64,000 nucleotides of DNA from CAYLLN01 sp033762315 (GTDB lineage: Bacteria > Planctomycetota > Planctomycetia > Pirellulales > Pirellulaceae). The position numbers and the translations under genes were made by a program. Of this stretch, positions 8,912 through 18,504 are shown in pieces; the stretch's first letter is position 1; every line of letters starts with the position of its first letter. The stretch lies in NCBI GenBank assembly GCA_033762315.1, contig JANRLS010000276.1, forward strand, positions 62,001 to 126,000, read 5' to 3'. The notes beneath the pieces were generated by a model. The model made no database searches. It was given only the letters and a program-made list of their open reading frames with translations, and was not told the DNA's origin.

Positions 8912-11404
8912 ATGAGCAGAAATCTCGTAGTCGCGATGTTACTGGTGGCCGGCAGCCCATTGTCCGTCGTCCCCTTGCCCGCTGCTGCCGCCCCACCGGA
9001 CGAGTATGCGGAAGTTATCCGTCCGCTGCTGGCCAAGCATTGCCTGGGGTGCCACGGGGAGAACAAGCAAGAGGCGGGCCTGCGTTACGACAAGCTCACT
9101 GGTTTTCGCGCCAGCGACCGTCACCTCTGGACCCTCGTCCACCAGCGGCTGGTTGCCGGCGAGATGCCCCCGGAAGGGAACTCCCAACCCACCGCCGACG
9201 AAAAAAAACGCCTGCTTCTTTGGATCGAGGCCCAACAGCGCGCCGCGCGGGTGGGGGGAACTCGCCGGCTCAATCGGCGCGAATTGGCGGCCGCCCTGCG
9301 CGATGTCACCGGGCTTGCCGTCGATTTCGCCGCGGGCCTGCCCGGCGATGGCCAGGTCGATGGCTTCGACACTGGTGCCGCTGGCCTGCAAGATGCCGCC
9401 GATTCGGTTTCCCAAATCATGCAAGTGACGCGGCAGGCGGTCGATGGCCTGCGGTTTCTCGATCCCGCCGGGACGAAAATCTGGCGGGCCGATTTGCTGC
9501 ACGCCAAAGACGCCCGCCAAGCGTTCGAGCCCTGGAAAGTCGATGGCCTCTCCACCGGTACCGGCGATACCGTCGGACGGCCCGGCACTGGCCTCCTCAT
9601 CAAGCCGCGATGGCTGGGCGAGCGCGGCGGGCTGACAATTCGCGTCCCCGTTCCGGTGGGCCGGCCGGGCGTGCTCCGCGTCAAGGCCGTCGTCTCAGTC
9701 CAAAAGTTTGTCGCTGGAGTGCCGAATCCGATGCTGTGGGTCGAAGTCGGCGGCCGCGACCTCGAGTATCAAGAGATCAATCGCAGCCCCGAAAATCCGC
9801 ACACCATCGTGCATGAGGTGCAACTTGCCGACCTGGCGATCGACGCCAAAGGGCTCGAAATCACGCTTTGCAATCGGGTCGAAATGCCCTACGAAATCGC
9901 GGGCTTTGATAACGAAGACAAAAGCAAGCCCGAAGACAAAATCCCTGGCGGCACCGGCCTGTTCCGCCCCGTATTCGATCGCGCCAAACTCCCCATCGAC
10001 CAGCAACCGACGCCGTTCATCGTCCTGCACACACTCGAAATCGATGCCGACTATCGCGCCGCTTGGCCCCCGACAGAGTGGAACGCCAACATCGGCGAGC
10101 TGCGTGACGACCGCGCGAGGGCCGAGCGGCTGCTGGCGCTCTGGATGGACCGGGCCTTTCGCCGCCCCTCGACCGGACCGGAGCGCCAGCGGTTTATGGC
10201 ACTGTATCTTTCGCTGCGCGAGCAGGGGCTGAGCTTCGACGACGCCCTGCGAGCCACGTTCCAATCGGTGTTGCTCAGTGGGTCGTTTCGTTATCTTGCG
10301 ACTCCCGCAGATGCTCCGACCCCAGCTGCCGCGCAGCACGCCTTGGCGTCGCGGCTCAGCTTCATGCTGTGGGGTGCGCCCCCCGATCAGGACCTGCGCG
10401 ACCTTGCTCTGGCTGGCAAGTTGCGCGATCCCGCGGTGCTCGATGCCCAGGTCGAACGGCTGCTCGGCGATCCGCGGAGCGCGGCCTTCATGCGGCCGTT
10501 CGTCATGCAGTGGCTCGAAATGGGGCAGCCGATCACCGTCGCGATGGATCACATCCAAAAACAGGATTTTCGCTTCGGCCGGCATCTCAAGGCTTCGATG
10601 CAGGACGAAACGATCGCCTATTTTGGCCGCGTTTTGGCCGAAAATCGTCCCACACGCGAGCTGTTCGCCAGCGACTGGACGATGATGAACGACATTCTCG
10701 CCCGTCACTATGGCTATTCGCCGCTCGAAGGGGCTCGGCTTCGCCCGGTCACCCTGCGGAGCGACGACCCGCGCGGCGGCGGCCTCCTGGGGCAAGCCGG
10801 CATTCAATCGATGCTCTGCTGGATGGGGGAGAACTGGGTGATTTATCGGGGTGCCTGGACCCTTCGCCACCTGCTCGATGCCCCGCCTCCACCGCCGCCG
10901 CTGGAGGTTCCCGAGCTACTCCCCTCCGATGCCGGCAACCACGGCAAGTCGTTTCGGGAATTGCTGAAGCAACACCAAGAGGATCAACGCTGCGCGGTCT
11001 GCCACAAAACGATGGACCCGCTCGGCTTCGCCTTTCAGAATTTCGATCTCAGCGGCCGCTGGCGCGATGTCGAGCACCATCACTACATTAAGAACGATCT
11101 CGACGGCAAAATCGAATGGCGCGGCAGCGGCGCGACTCGCCCCGTCGATGCGGCTGGACAGCTTCCGCGCGGCGAACACTTCGCCAGCTTCGCCGAATGC
11201 AAGCAATTGCTCGTCCAGCACTACACCCCCGATCTGGCCCGCGGCTTGCTAAAGAGTCTCGTGCTTTATGGCACGGGCCGCAAACCCGAGGTGGATGATC
11301 TCGCCGAGATTCGGTCCATCCAAGCCCAGCACGAGCCGGCGGGCTATCCATTGAAATCATTGCTCAAAGCCCTCGTTCGATCGCGGACGTTCACGGAGAA
11401 ATAG
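8912..11404 (+). CDS. Planctomycete cytochrome-like DUF1587/DUF1592/DUF1588/DUF1585 protein
   Basis: An 830-residue exported protein. It has a signal peptide at 1-27 and a CLGCH motif at 44-48, followed by a GEMPP motif. A DUF1587-like start follows (RLNRRELAAALRDVTGL, about residue 118), with a central beta domain of about 250 residues. DUF1592 lies at about 450-600 (LASRLSFMLWGAPPD), DUF1588 around 640, and a second heme-type motif CAVCH with KTMDPLGFAFQNFD near residue 693 precedes DUF1585. It starts 15 nt after the WD40 gene and is followed after 10 nt by a DUF1552 gene, the usual partner, so co-transcription is very likely. Its central insert distinguishes it from the shorter paralogue at 5708. 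Confidence 0.92.
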   Translation: MSRNLVVAMLLVAGSPLSVVPLPAAAAPPDEYAEVIRPLLAKHCLGCHGENKQEAGLRYDKLTGFRASDRHLWTLVHQRLVAGEMPPEGNSQPTADEKKRLLLWIEAQQRAARVGGTRRLNRRELAAALRDVTGLAVDFAAGLPGDGQVDGFDTGAAGLQDAADSVSQIMQVTRQAVDGLRFLDPAGTKIWRADLLHAKDARQAFEPWKVDGLSTGTGDTVGRPGTGLLIKPRWLGERGGLTIRVPVPVGRPGVLRVKAVVSVQKFVAGVPNPMLWVEVGGRDLEYQEINRSPENPHTIVHEVQLADLAIDAKGLEITLCNRVEMPYEIAGFDNEDKSKPEDKIPGGTGLFRPVFDRAKLPIDQQPTPFIVLHTLEIDADYRAAWPPTEWNANIGELRDDRARAERLLALWMDRAFRRPSTGPERQRFMALYLSLREQGLSFDDALRATFQSVLLSGSFRYLATPADAPTPAAAQHALASRLSFMLWGAPPDQDLRDLALAGKLRDPAVLDAQVERLLGDPRSAAFMRPFVMQWLEMGQPITVAMDHIQKQDFRFGRHLKASMQDETIAYFGRVLAENRPTRELFASDWTMMNDILARHYGYSPLEGARLRPVTLRSDDPRGGGLLGQAGIQSMLCWMGENWVIYRGAWTLRHLLDAPPPPPPLEVPELLPSDAGNHGKSFRELLKQHQEDQRCAVCHKTMDPLGFAFQNFDLSGRWRDVEHHHYIKNDLDGKIEWRGSGATRPVDAAGQLPRGEHFASFAECKQLLVQHYTPDLARGLLKSLVLYGTGRKPEVDDLAEIRSIQAQHEPAGYPLKSLLKALVRSRTFTEK

Positions 11405-11414
11405 AGGACCCACG

Positions 11415-12749
11415 ATGAATCCAAAACGATTTCCCCTCAGTCGGCGCACCGTGCTCCATGGTTTGGGGGCGATGATTTCGCTCCCCTGGCTCGAAATCAT
11501 GGGCCGGCAAACCTTGGCCGCCACGACCGGCCGGGCCGATCCGCCGCGCCTCGCCTGCTTCTACATCCCGGGCGCGATCAACCACTACCACTGGTATCCC
11601 GCCGACACCGGGTTCAAGTACACCATCGCTCCTTCGCACGAGCCGCTGGCCAGGCATCGCGACCAATTTTCGGTGGTCTCCAACCTGTTGCACATTCAAG
11701 GGCGAATCAGCGGCCACGAGCATCCCTATAACTGGCTCACGGGCACCAATATCAAAATCACGCCGGGGACCATCACCAATACGATCTCGATGGATCAGGT
11801 GGCGGCCCAGCACGTCGGGCCGACCTATGTTCCCTCGCTCGCGCTCTCGTTCGAGGATGGCGTCGGCACGCGCACCCTCTCGCGCAACGCCCTGGGTGCC
11901 GACATTCCAGCCGTGGGCAACTATCGCACCGTGTTCGAGCGGCTCTTTCCGCCGGCTGATAAGTCGCAGCTTCAGCAGGCGCGGGCCCGCCTCGCGCTCG
12001 ACCGCAGCGTACTCGACACGGCCCTCGGCGAGGTGAGCGATCTGCGCCGCGCCCTCGGAGCGGACGACCAGCGACGGCTCGACCAATACCTCCATTCGAT
12101 TCGCGAGGTCGAAACGCGGCTGACCGACAAAGAGGAGATTCTCGATCGCGGCCGGCCGGAGTTTGACGAGGGGAGCGTCCGCACGCAGCCGCAAGGCAAA
12201 AACCGGATGCGCGAGCACATCGAGCTGATGATGGACCTGATCGCCCTCGCTTTTCAAACCGACATGACCCGCGTCGTGACGCACAGTCTCGGCGGCGAGG
12301 GGGGACCGAATTACGAAGACTACAAGGACTGGGCCAAGGAGTTCGGCGCGCCGCTGCGCGGAGCGCACGACGTGCATCACAAAGGCTCGGGCAATCGCGG
12401 GGCGGACAATCCCGATACCAAGGTGCTCGGCGCTCGCGACCGGATGTTCTGCGAATGCCTCGCCCGTCTGATGGACCGCCTCCAGGCGATTTCGGCCAGC
12501 GAAGGAACCTTGCTCGACCACACCATCTTGCTGCTCGGCGGTTCGCAAATCAGCAGCCACTCGGGCGGTAGCTTTCCGATGCTGCTCGCCGGAGGACGCC
12601 AGCTGGGCTTCCGGCATGGGCAGCATCTCAAGTGGCCCGGCGGCACCAAGCCCGCATCGGATCTCTATCTCACGATTCTGCAGCAAATGGGTTGCCCAGT
12701 CGCTTCGTTCAAGGAAAGCACTGGCCCCATCACCGAACTGCTCGGCTAA
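11415..12749 (+). CDS. Tat-exported DUF1552 protein
   Basis: A 444-residue protein with a twin-arginine signal (LSRRTVLHG, residues 8-16) and a DUF1552 body: FYIPGAINHYHWYP near the N-terminus, GHEHPYNWLTG, LGGEGGPNYEDYKDW in the middle and ILLLGGSQISSHSG near the C-terminus. DUF1552 proteins are related in layout to DUF1501 and the alkaline phosphatase/sulfatase superfamily, but no catalytic activity is assigned. The gene begins 10 nt after the CxxCH gene at 8912, the pairing typical of planctomycetes. Tat export implies folding, perhaps with a cofactor, before transport. Confidence 0.9.
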   Translation: MNPKRFPLSRRTVLHGLGAMISLPWLEIMGRQTLAATTGRADPPRLACFYIPGAINHYHWYPADTGFKYTIAPSHEPLARHRDQFSVVSNLLHIQGRISGHEHPYNWLTGTNIKITPGTITNTISMDQVAAQHVGPTYVPSLALSFEDGVGTRTLSRNALGADIPAVGNYRTVFERLFPPADKSQLQQARARLALDRSVLDTALGEVSDLRRALGADDQRRLDQYLHSIREVETRLTDKEEILDRGRPEFDEGSVRTQPQGKNRMREHIELMMDLIALAFQTDMTRVVTHSLGGEGGPNYEDYKDWAKEFGAPLRGAHDVHHKGSGNRGADNPDTKVLGARDRMFCECLARLMDRLQAISASEGTLLDHTILLLGGSQISSHSGGSFPMLLAGGRQLGFRHGQHLKWPGGTKPASDLYLTILQQMGCPVASFKESTGPITELLG

Positions 12750-12808
12750 TTCCACGCTCCATCTCGATTTTTCCCGCATCGCCCAACCAATCACGCCCGG
12801 AGATAGGT

Positions 12809-14188
12809 ATGTTTCTTTCCCGCCGCGACGTTTTGAAGGGCTTTTCCGTAGGTGCCGGCAGCCTGGTGCTCGCCCCGGTGCTGCGGCAAATCGAGGCCCA
12901 AGCTGCCGCCTCGGCTAAGTCTCCGTTGCGGTTTGTCTTCGTCGTCGAAGGGAATGGCTTACCTTGGCAGCAGGTAACACCCGCCACGATCAAGCGAGGC
13001 AAGCAAGATCGCGAACGTCAAAAGCAGGTCATTCCGCTTGCCGATCACGAACTCCCCTCGGCCCTGAAGCCGATTAACGCCTGGAAGGACCGGCTGACGG
13101 TGGTCACCGGGCTGTCAGGGCGCGTTTGCGGTGGCGGGCACTCGAACAATTTTGGCGCACTGGGTGTTTACAACTGCGATGGCGGCGTCGGCAACAGCGG
13201 CGCGGCCAAGGCCGAAACGATCGACGTTGCCTTGGGCAAACACCTGGGAGGCATTTTTCCGCATGTTGGCCTGGGGATGATCGAGCAGGAGCAAAGCGTC
13301 GTCTATAACTGCTCGGCCTGGGACAAGGGGAAGCCGATGCCTACCACCTGCCATCCCGAAGTGGCCTATGCCAGCCTCTTTGGCAGCGTCGCGGGGGGCT
13401 CGGCCAAGCAGGAATTTCTCGCCCGCACCAACGTGCTTGACTTCCTGCTCGACGACATTCGTAGGCTCGAAAAGCTGGTCGCCGGCCCCGAGCGCGAGAA
13501 GCTCGAAGCCCACATCGCCTCGTATGAAGCGATGCGCGACCGCCAAAGCCGATTGAATGAAATCGAAAACACGCTCCGCGAAAAGGCTCCAGTCGTCGGC
13601 GATAAGTATAAGAGCGCCGTCGAAACCGACCGGCTCGATGCCCAGTTCGATATCGCCGCGGCCGCCCTCATCGGTGGACTGACGAATTCGGTCACGCTCG
13701 CCTCGGGTGTCGGCGATCCCTACTTCGGCGTCAAGTTCACGGGCCTCGGCATCAACTTCGGCAAGCATGGCATCGGTCACGGTGGCAATTACAACGGCAT
13801 GACCTGGGATGTCATGAGCACCAAGATTCGTGGTTTCCACTTCGAGCTGATCGCCCGGATGATGACCAAGCTGCAGGCCGTTCCCGAAGGAAGCGGCACC
13901 ATGCTCGACAACACCGTCATCGTCTATCTCAGTGACGCCGCCGAAGGGCACCACAGCCGTTGCTGGGAATGGCCGATGGTCGTGCTCGGCACTGCCGGCG
14001 GCCGACTCCAAGGGGGGCAATATGTCGAGTATCCCTATTGGGGGCTCCCTGGCCACCGCGAAATGGGCAATCTCTACGCGACGCTCTTGCATCTAGCGGG
14101 CGACCAACGCGATTACTTCGGCGTCCGCGATCCGATGCTCAAGGGGGATGCCCGTGGCGATGGCCCGCTGCCGGAGCTGCTGGCATAG
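12809..14188 (+). CDS. Tat-exported DUF1552-family protein
   Basis: A 459-residue protein starting at the ATG at 12809, chosen because it begins a textbook twin-arginine signal (MFLSRRDVLKGFSVGAG); the frame is open upstream into the preceding gene. The body has FVVEGNGLPW, GGGHSNNFGALGVYN, a central helical part (about residues 210-270) and a C-terminal VIVYLSDAAEGHHSRCWEWP motif, matching the general DUF1552 pattern though diverged from the neighbour at 11415. It may form a second partner for the same cytochrome-like protein. Spacing of 59 nt and common orientation point to one operon. Function is unknown. Confidence 0.88.
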   Translation: MFLSRRDVLKGFSVGAGSLVLAPVLRQIEAQAAASAKSPLRFVFVVEGNGLPWQQVTPATIKRGKQDRERQKQVIPLADHELPSALKPINAWKDRLTVVTGLSGRVCGGGHSNNFGALGVYNCDGGVGNSGAAKAETIDVALGKHLGGIFPHVGLGMIEQEQSVVYNCSAWDKGKPMPTTCHPEVAYASLFGSVAGGSAKQEFLARTNVLDFLLDDIRRLEKLVAGPEREKLEAHIASYEAMRDRQSRLNEIENTLREKAPVVGDKYKSAVETDRLDAQFDIAAAALIGGLTNSVTLASGVGDPYFGVKFTGLGINFGKHGIGHGGNYNGMTWDVMSTKIRGFHFELIARMMTKLQAVPEGSGTMLDNTVIVYLSDAAEGHHSRCWEWPMVVLGTAGGRLQGGQYVEYPYWGLPGHREMGNLYATLLHLAGDQRDYFGVRDPMLKGDARGDGPLPELLA

Positions 14189-14232
14189 GTGGATTCGCCA
14201 ACTTGATCCCTAGCCCACCACGGAACCATCCG

Positions 14233-15744
14233 ATGCTCAAGATTCTCACCGAAGCCACCGACCCCAATTGTAGCGGACTCCGCCGGCGCGATTTTCTGCG
14301 CGTCGGCGGCCTGGGCTTGGGTGGTCTCGCGCTTCCCACTTGGCTGTCCCCCGCGGCCCGCGCCAACCCGGGGAGGACTTATCAGAAGGATAAGTCGGTC
14401 ATTTTGCTGTTCCTCTCCGGCGGCCCCAGTCAGTTCGAAACCTTCGACCCCAAGCCGGAGGGGCCAGGAACCTCGACCAGCATCGCCGGCCACATTCCCA
14501 CGGCAATTCCCGGAGTCCGCTTTGCTTCGTATTTGCCCCAACTTGCCGATCTGGCTGATCGCCTGACGATTGTTCGTTCGTTTCAGACAAACCACGCCGA
14601 ACATAGCGGCGCGGCCAAGCAACTGCTCACTGCCGACCTGACGGTTCAAGACGGCAAGCCGATCGTCGAACCGGGCCTGGGAAGCGTCTATGCCAGGGCC
14701 GCCGGCGCGATCCACCCCACCACCGGCATGCCGCGACATGCTCTGATCCCGCCGACGACCAGGCATGTCGAAAAGAGCGTCGGTTTTGCCGGCTCGTACG
14801 AAGCGGTGACCGAAGGGCTCCAGCCGGCATGGCTCGGCACTTCGTTCGCGCCGCTAACCACGCAAGTCGCCTTACGCGAAGGGACGGAGAGAGGGAAGAA
14901 GAAAAGTGGCCGCCAGCGCGATGGCGAGGAGACGGAGAATCCGTTTCTCGCGAATCTGGAGCCGCGCGTTCCCGATGTGGAGATCGACGCCCGCCTCAAT
15001 CTGCTTGCGCAGCTCGATGGCCTGCATCGTCGCCTCGATGCTCGCGGTCACATGGCCAGCCTCGACGGTTACCGGGAACAAGCCGTCGAATTGCTCCGCG
15101 GCGGCGTGGTGCGCGAGGCGCTCGATCTGACGCGCGAGAATCCCCGTACGCTGGCCGCCTACGACACCGAACATTTTCGCAATTACCGCTGCGATGAAAG
15201 ATCGAAATTCGAGCGCAGCGGACCCTCGATCGGCATTTCGCTCGGCCGGCAACTGCTGCTGGCCCGCCGGTTGTGCGAGGCGGGGGCGGGGTTCGTGACG
15301 GTGATTCACTCGAACTGGGATTTTCACGCCCGCAAGAATATTCCCAACATTCCCGAGGGAATGAGCGTCCTCGCGCCCCCGCTCGACCATGCCGTCGCCG
15401 CATTTTTAGCGGACATTCGTCAACGCGGCCTGGAGGACAAAATTCTGCTCGTCATCACCGGCGAGTTCGGCCGGACCCCCGGCCTCGACGAAAATCTCGG
15501 CCGGCACCACTGGCCCGGCCTGTGCCCCCTCGTCTTCGCCGGCGGCGGGTTCGACCACGGCCGCGTGATTGGCCAATCCGACCGCCGCGGGGGCGAGCCG
15601 GCCGATAACCTGTTCAACATCGCCGATCTGCATGCCACCGTGCTCCAAGCGCTGTTCGATGGCGGTCAGATGCGGCTCGATGCGGCTTTGCCCGCCAAAA
15701 TTCAGCAGCGGGCCGCCGGTGGCCGCAACATTCTCGCGTCCTGA
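14233..15744 (+). CDS. Tat-exported DUF1501 protein
   Basis: A 503-residue protein. The ATG at 14233 starts a twin-arginine signal (LRRRDFLRVGGLGLGG); upstream in-frame starts lie inside the preceding gene. DUF1501 signatures are clear: LLFLSGGPSQFETFDPKP, VRSFQTNHAEHSGAAKQLL, then near the C-terminus VITGEFGRTPGLDENLGRHHW and LFNIADLHATVLQAL. DUF1501 belongs to the alkaline phosphatase-like superfamily, and the conserved Asp/His set suggests metal binding, but substrates are not established. It is probably co-transcribed with the DUF1552 gene (44-nt gap) and the TIGR03067 gene (24-nt gap). Confidence 0.93.
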   Translation: MLKILTEATDPNCSGLRRRDFLRVGGLGLGGLALPTWLSPAARANPGRTYQKDKSVILLFLSGGPSQFETFDPKPEGPGTSTSIAGHIPTAIPGVRFASYLPQLADLADRLTIVRSFQTNHAEHSGAAKQLLTADLTVQDGKPIVEPGLGSVYARAAGAIHPTTGMPRHALIPPTTRHVEKSVGFAGSYEAVTEGLQPAWLGTSFAPLTTQVALREGTERGKKKSGRQRDGEETENPFLANLEPRVPDVEIDARLNLLAQLDGLHRRLDARGHMASLDGYREQAVELLRGGVVREALDLTRENPRTLAAYDTEHFRNYRCDERSKFERSGPSIGISLGRQLLLARRLCEAGAGFVTVIHSNWDFHARKNIPNIPEGMSVLAPPLDHAVAAFLADIRQRGLEDKILLVITGEFGRTPGLDENLGRHHWPGLCPLVFAGGGFDHGRVIGQSDRRGGEPADNLFNIADLHATVLQALFDGGQMRLDAALPAKIQQRAAGGRNILAS

Positions 15745-15768
15745 TCAGAACGAAAGCGAACCCGACTC

Positions 15769-16299
15769 ATGAAAGCCTGTTCGCTTGCTGCTTGTTTGCT
15801 GACTCTCGCCTTGGCCGCCAATGGAACGCTATTCGCGGGCGATCGCGAGGAGCTGATCGGCGAGTGGAGGATCGTCGAATTTCAAGATGACGGCGGCGAC
15901 AAGATCGGCCGCCTGGGGGGTGTGTCGGCACGAGGCAAGCGGGCGGAGAAATTCGCCAAGCTCATTATCACGAGTGACGAAATTTATGTCCTTCGCGGCG
16001 ATGGCCAGCGCGACGTGCTCACCGGCCTAACCAACTGCGCCTGGAAGTCGTTCACCATAGATTCCACCACCAATCCCAAACAGATCGACATCGTCGGCGT
16101 CCCTGGCAAAGACGACAAGCCGCATCACTATCACGGCATCTATTCGCTCGAGAAGGAAAAGCTCTCGATTTGCTGGAACGAAACCCCGCGCAGCCCCGAT
16201 CCCGCGAAGGCCCGCCCAACGAAGTTCGCCTCTGACGACGAAATGAATCTGTTCGTCTGCGAGCGTCTGCCATCGGCGGCGACCAAACCCACTCCGTGA
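15769..16299 (+). CDS. TIGR03067 secreted protein
   Basis: A 176-residue exported protein with a signal peptide (about residues 1-23) and a TIGR03067 domain: DREELIGEWRIVEFQDDGG at the start, KLIITSDEIYVLRGDG in the middle and GIYSLEKEKLSICWNE near the end. The pattern suggests a small lipocalin-like beta barrel, a fold used for binding. The family is greatly expanded in planctomycetes and has no known function. It lies between the DUF1501 gene and a CxxCH gene (24-nt gaps or similar) in the same operon, so it may be an accessory of the export module. Confidence 0.9.
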   Translation: MKACSLAACLLTLALAANGTLFAGDREELIGEWRIVEFQDDGGDKIGRLGGVSARGKRAEKFAKLIITSDEIYVLRGDGQRDVLTGLTNCAWKSFTIDSTTNPKQIDIVGVPGKDDKPHHYHGIYSLEKEKLSICWNETPRSPDPAKARPTKFASDDEMNLFVCERLPSAATKPTP

Positions 16300-16323
16300 T
16301 GCCGCGAATTGAGTTGGCCGAAC

Positions 16324-18471
16324 ATGACTCCTCTCTTGAAAAGTACGATTCCTCTCGCGCTCGTCGCCATCACCGGCCTGATTGCGCCGGCACTTGCTGA
16401 CGACAAGCTCGCCTTTTTCGAGGGCAGAATCCGCCCGGTGCTGGTCAAGCATTGCTATGACTGTCATTCCGCATCGGCAGGCAAGGCCGAAGGGGGCCTC
16501 TTGGTCGATACGCGGGCGGGTCTGATCGCTGGCGGTGAAAACGGGCCGGCCGTGGTTCCCGGCAAGCCCGCCGCAGGATCGTTGCTGGCGGCACTGAAGC
16601 ATGACGGCTTCGAGATGCCCAAGGACCAGCCAAAACTGAGCAATGACGTGATCGCCGATTTCGAAAGCTGGATCAAAGGGGGCGCGGTCGATCCCCGTTC
16701 GGGACCGGCCGCCGCCCCCCGCACCGGCATCGACTTTAATAAGGGGCGCGAACATTGGGCCTTTCGTCCCGTTCAAGTTGTCGCGCCGGCAGTGGCTGGC
16801 AACTCTGACTGGCCGCGCGGCGAGATTGATCGCTACATCCTTGCTCGACTGCAAATCCAAGGGCTGGTCCCCGCCGCCGATGCCGACGCTTTTGCCCTGC
16901 TGCGGAGGCTATTTTTCGATCTGACCGGCCTTCCTCCCAGCGTGGCCGATGTCGATGCCTTCCTAGTTGCCTTGTCCCCCCCCGGCGGCCAAAACTCGGC
17001 GGCAAAGCGGGCTGCCGCCCGCCAAAAGGCGGTCGAGGCCGTTGTCGAGCGCCTGCTGGCCTCGCTTCAATTTGGCGAGCACTGGGCGCGCCACTGGCTG
17101 GATGGGGTTCGGTTCAATAGTCAACTCACCACCATCGAGGCCTATCGCGATTGGGTGGTGCGGGCCCACAATGGCGATCTTCCCTACGACCAATTCGTCA
17201 TTCGGCAACTGGCGGGCGATTTGCTTCCCGCGGCAAGCCCCGCAGAGCGGGACGAGCACCTGATTGCTGGTCAGCTACTTTGCCTCAACGTGCGCGAGAT
17301 GGACCGCGTCGAGGGGATGATCGAGGTCGTTGGTCAGCAACTGTTGGGAGTGAGCCTCAATTGCGCGAAGTGCCACGATCACAAGTTCGATCCGTTCTCG
17401 CAGCAAGACTATTACGGCCTTGCCGGCATCTTCACCAGCACCAAGGTGATTGGCGACAAGAACCCGCAAATCGACGGCCAGCCTCTCGCCACGCGCCCAG
17501 GCTACAAGATCATCTCGCTCACGGACGACAAAATCGTCAGCGACACCAACCTGCTCTATCGCGGTGAACGCGATCAGCGCGGCCCGGTTGTCCCGCGCCG
17601 CTTTCCGCAAGTTCTGGCGGGCGACAAGCAAACTCCGCTGGGCAATCAAACGGCGGATAGCGGCCGGCTATTGCTGGCGCGATGGATCGCCTCGGCCGAT
17701 AACCCGCTCACGGCCAGGGTTATCGTCAATCGAGTGTGGCTCCGGATGTTCGGGCGTGGGATTGTGGCGACCCCCAACGATTTTGGCACCCAGGGTGAGC
17801 CACCAACCCACCCCGAATTGCTCGATTATCTGGCCGACCGGCTGGTCCGGTCCGGCTGGTCGCTGAAGTCGCTGATTCGCGAGCTTGCCCTGTCGCGAAC
17901 CTATCAGCAGGGAACCACGGCTGATCCGGCCACGATCGCTGCCGACGCCGATAATCGCTGGCTCGCGCGGGCTCGCCTGCGCCGCCTGCAATACGAGCAG
18001 CTGATCGACAGCCTGCTCGCCACCAGCGGCACGTTGCAAACCGGCCCCCCGCCGCCAAATCCCAAAAAGCGCCCGTTCGATTATCGTTTCGGTGGCAAAG
18101 AGCCGATTGCCACCACGCAAACCTACCGCGCCCTCTATCACGACGATGCGGTGATGCGCGGACTGTTCGATGGGCCCGATCCGGAGCTACTGGTCGATCA
18201 GCGAGAGGCCTCTGTCACCGCGCCGCAATTGCTGTTTTTCATGAACCATCCGACCGTCGCGCAAATTGCCGCGGTCGCGGCGGCACGCTCAGAGGAAATT
18301 GCCGGCACATCGGAATTGCCCCCGCGCGTCGATGCCGTCCACCGCCTGTTCTTCGCCCGGCCGGCGACCGCCGCTGAGCAGGCCGCCGCCGCTGAGTTCC
18401 TATCCAAGAGCTCGCTCGCTCGCTACTGCCACGTCCTCCTCGCCAGCAGCGAGTTCCTGTATCTCGAATAG
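16324..18471 (+). CDS. Planctomycete cytochrome-like PSCyt1/DUF1549/DUF1553 protein
   Basis: A 715-residue exported protein. The ATG at 16324 gives a good signal peptide (residues 1-25); a TTG at 16309 is a less likely start. The PSCyt1 domain holds CYDCH at 44-48 and the GGLLVDTRAGL pattern. DUF1549 covers about 150-330 (RYILARLQIQGLVPA, FFDLTGLPPS, HWARHWLDGVRF) and ends in CAKCHDHKFDPF near residue 347. DUF1553 fills the C-terminal part (NPLTARVIVNRVWLRMFGRGIV, GEPPTHPELLDYLADRL, about 455-680). This is the standard planctomycete PSD1 architecture, always found beside a DUF1501 gene, which begins here 33 nt downstream. Heme binding is inferred; the substrate is unknown. Confidence 0.93.
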   Translation: MTPLLKSTIPLALVAITGLIAPALADDKLAFFEGRIRPVLVKHCYDCHSASAGKAEGGLLVDTRAGLIAGGENGPAVVPGKPAAGSLLAALKHDGFEMPKDQPKLSNDVIADFESWIKGGAVDPRSGPAAAPRTGIDFNKGREHWAFRPVQVVAPAVAGNSDWPRGEIDRYILARLQIQGLVPAADADAFALLRRLFFDLTGLPPSVADVDAFLVALSPPGGQNSAAKRAAARQKAVEAVVERLLASLQFGEHWARHWLDGVRFNSQLTTIEAYRDWVVRAHNGDLPYDQFVIRQLAGDLLPAASPAERDEHLIAGQLLCLNVREMDRVEGMIEVVGQQLLGVSLNCAKCHDHKFDPFSQQDYYGLAGIFTSTKVIGDKNPQIDGQPLATRPGYKIISLTDDKIVSDTNLLYRGERDQRGPVVPRRFPQVLAGDKQTPLGNQTADSGRLLLARWIASADNPLTARVIVNRVWLRMFGRGIVATPNDFGTQGEPPTHPELLDYLADRLVRSGWSLKSLIRELALSRTYQQGTTADPATIAADADNRWLARARLRRLQYEQLIDSLLATSGTLQTGPPPPNPKKRPFDYRFGGKEPIATTQTYRALYHDDAVMRGLFDGPDPELLVDQREASVTAPQLLFFMNHPTVAQIAAVAAARSEEIAGTSELPPRVDAVHRLFFARPATAAEQAAAAEFLSKSSLARYCHVLLASSEFLYLE

Positions 18472-18504
18472 CCACCCGATAGCCGCCGATGGAAGGATTG
18501 ATTC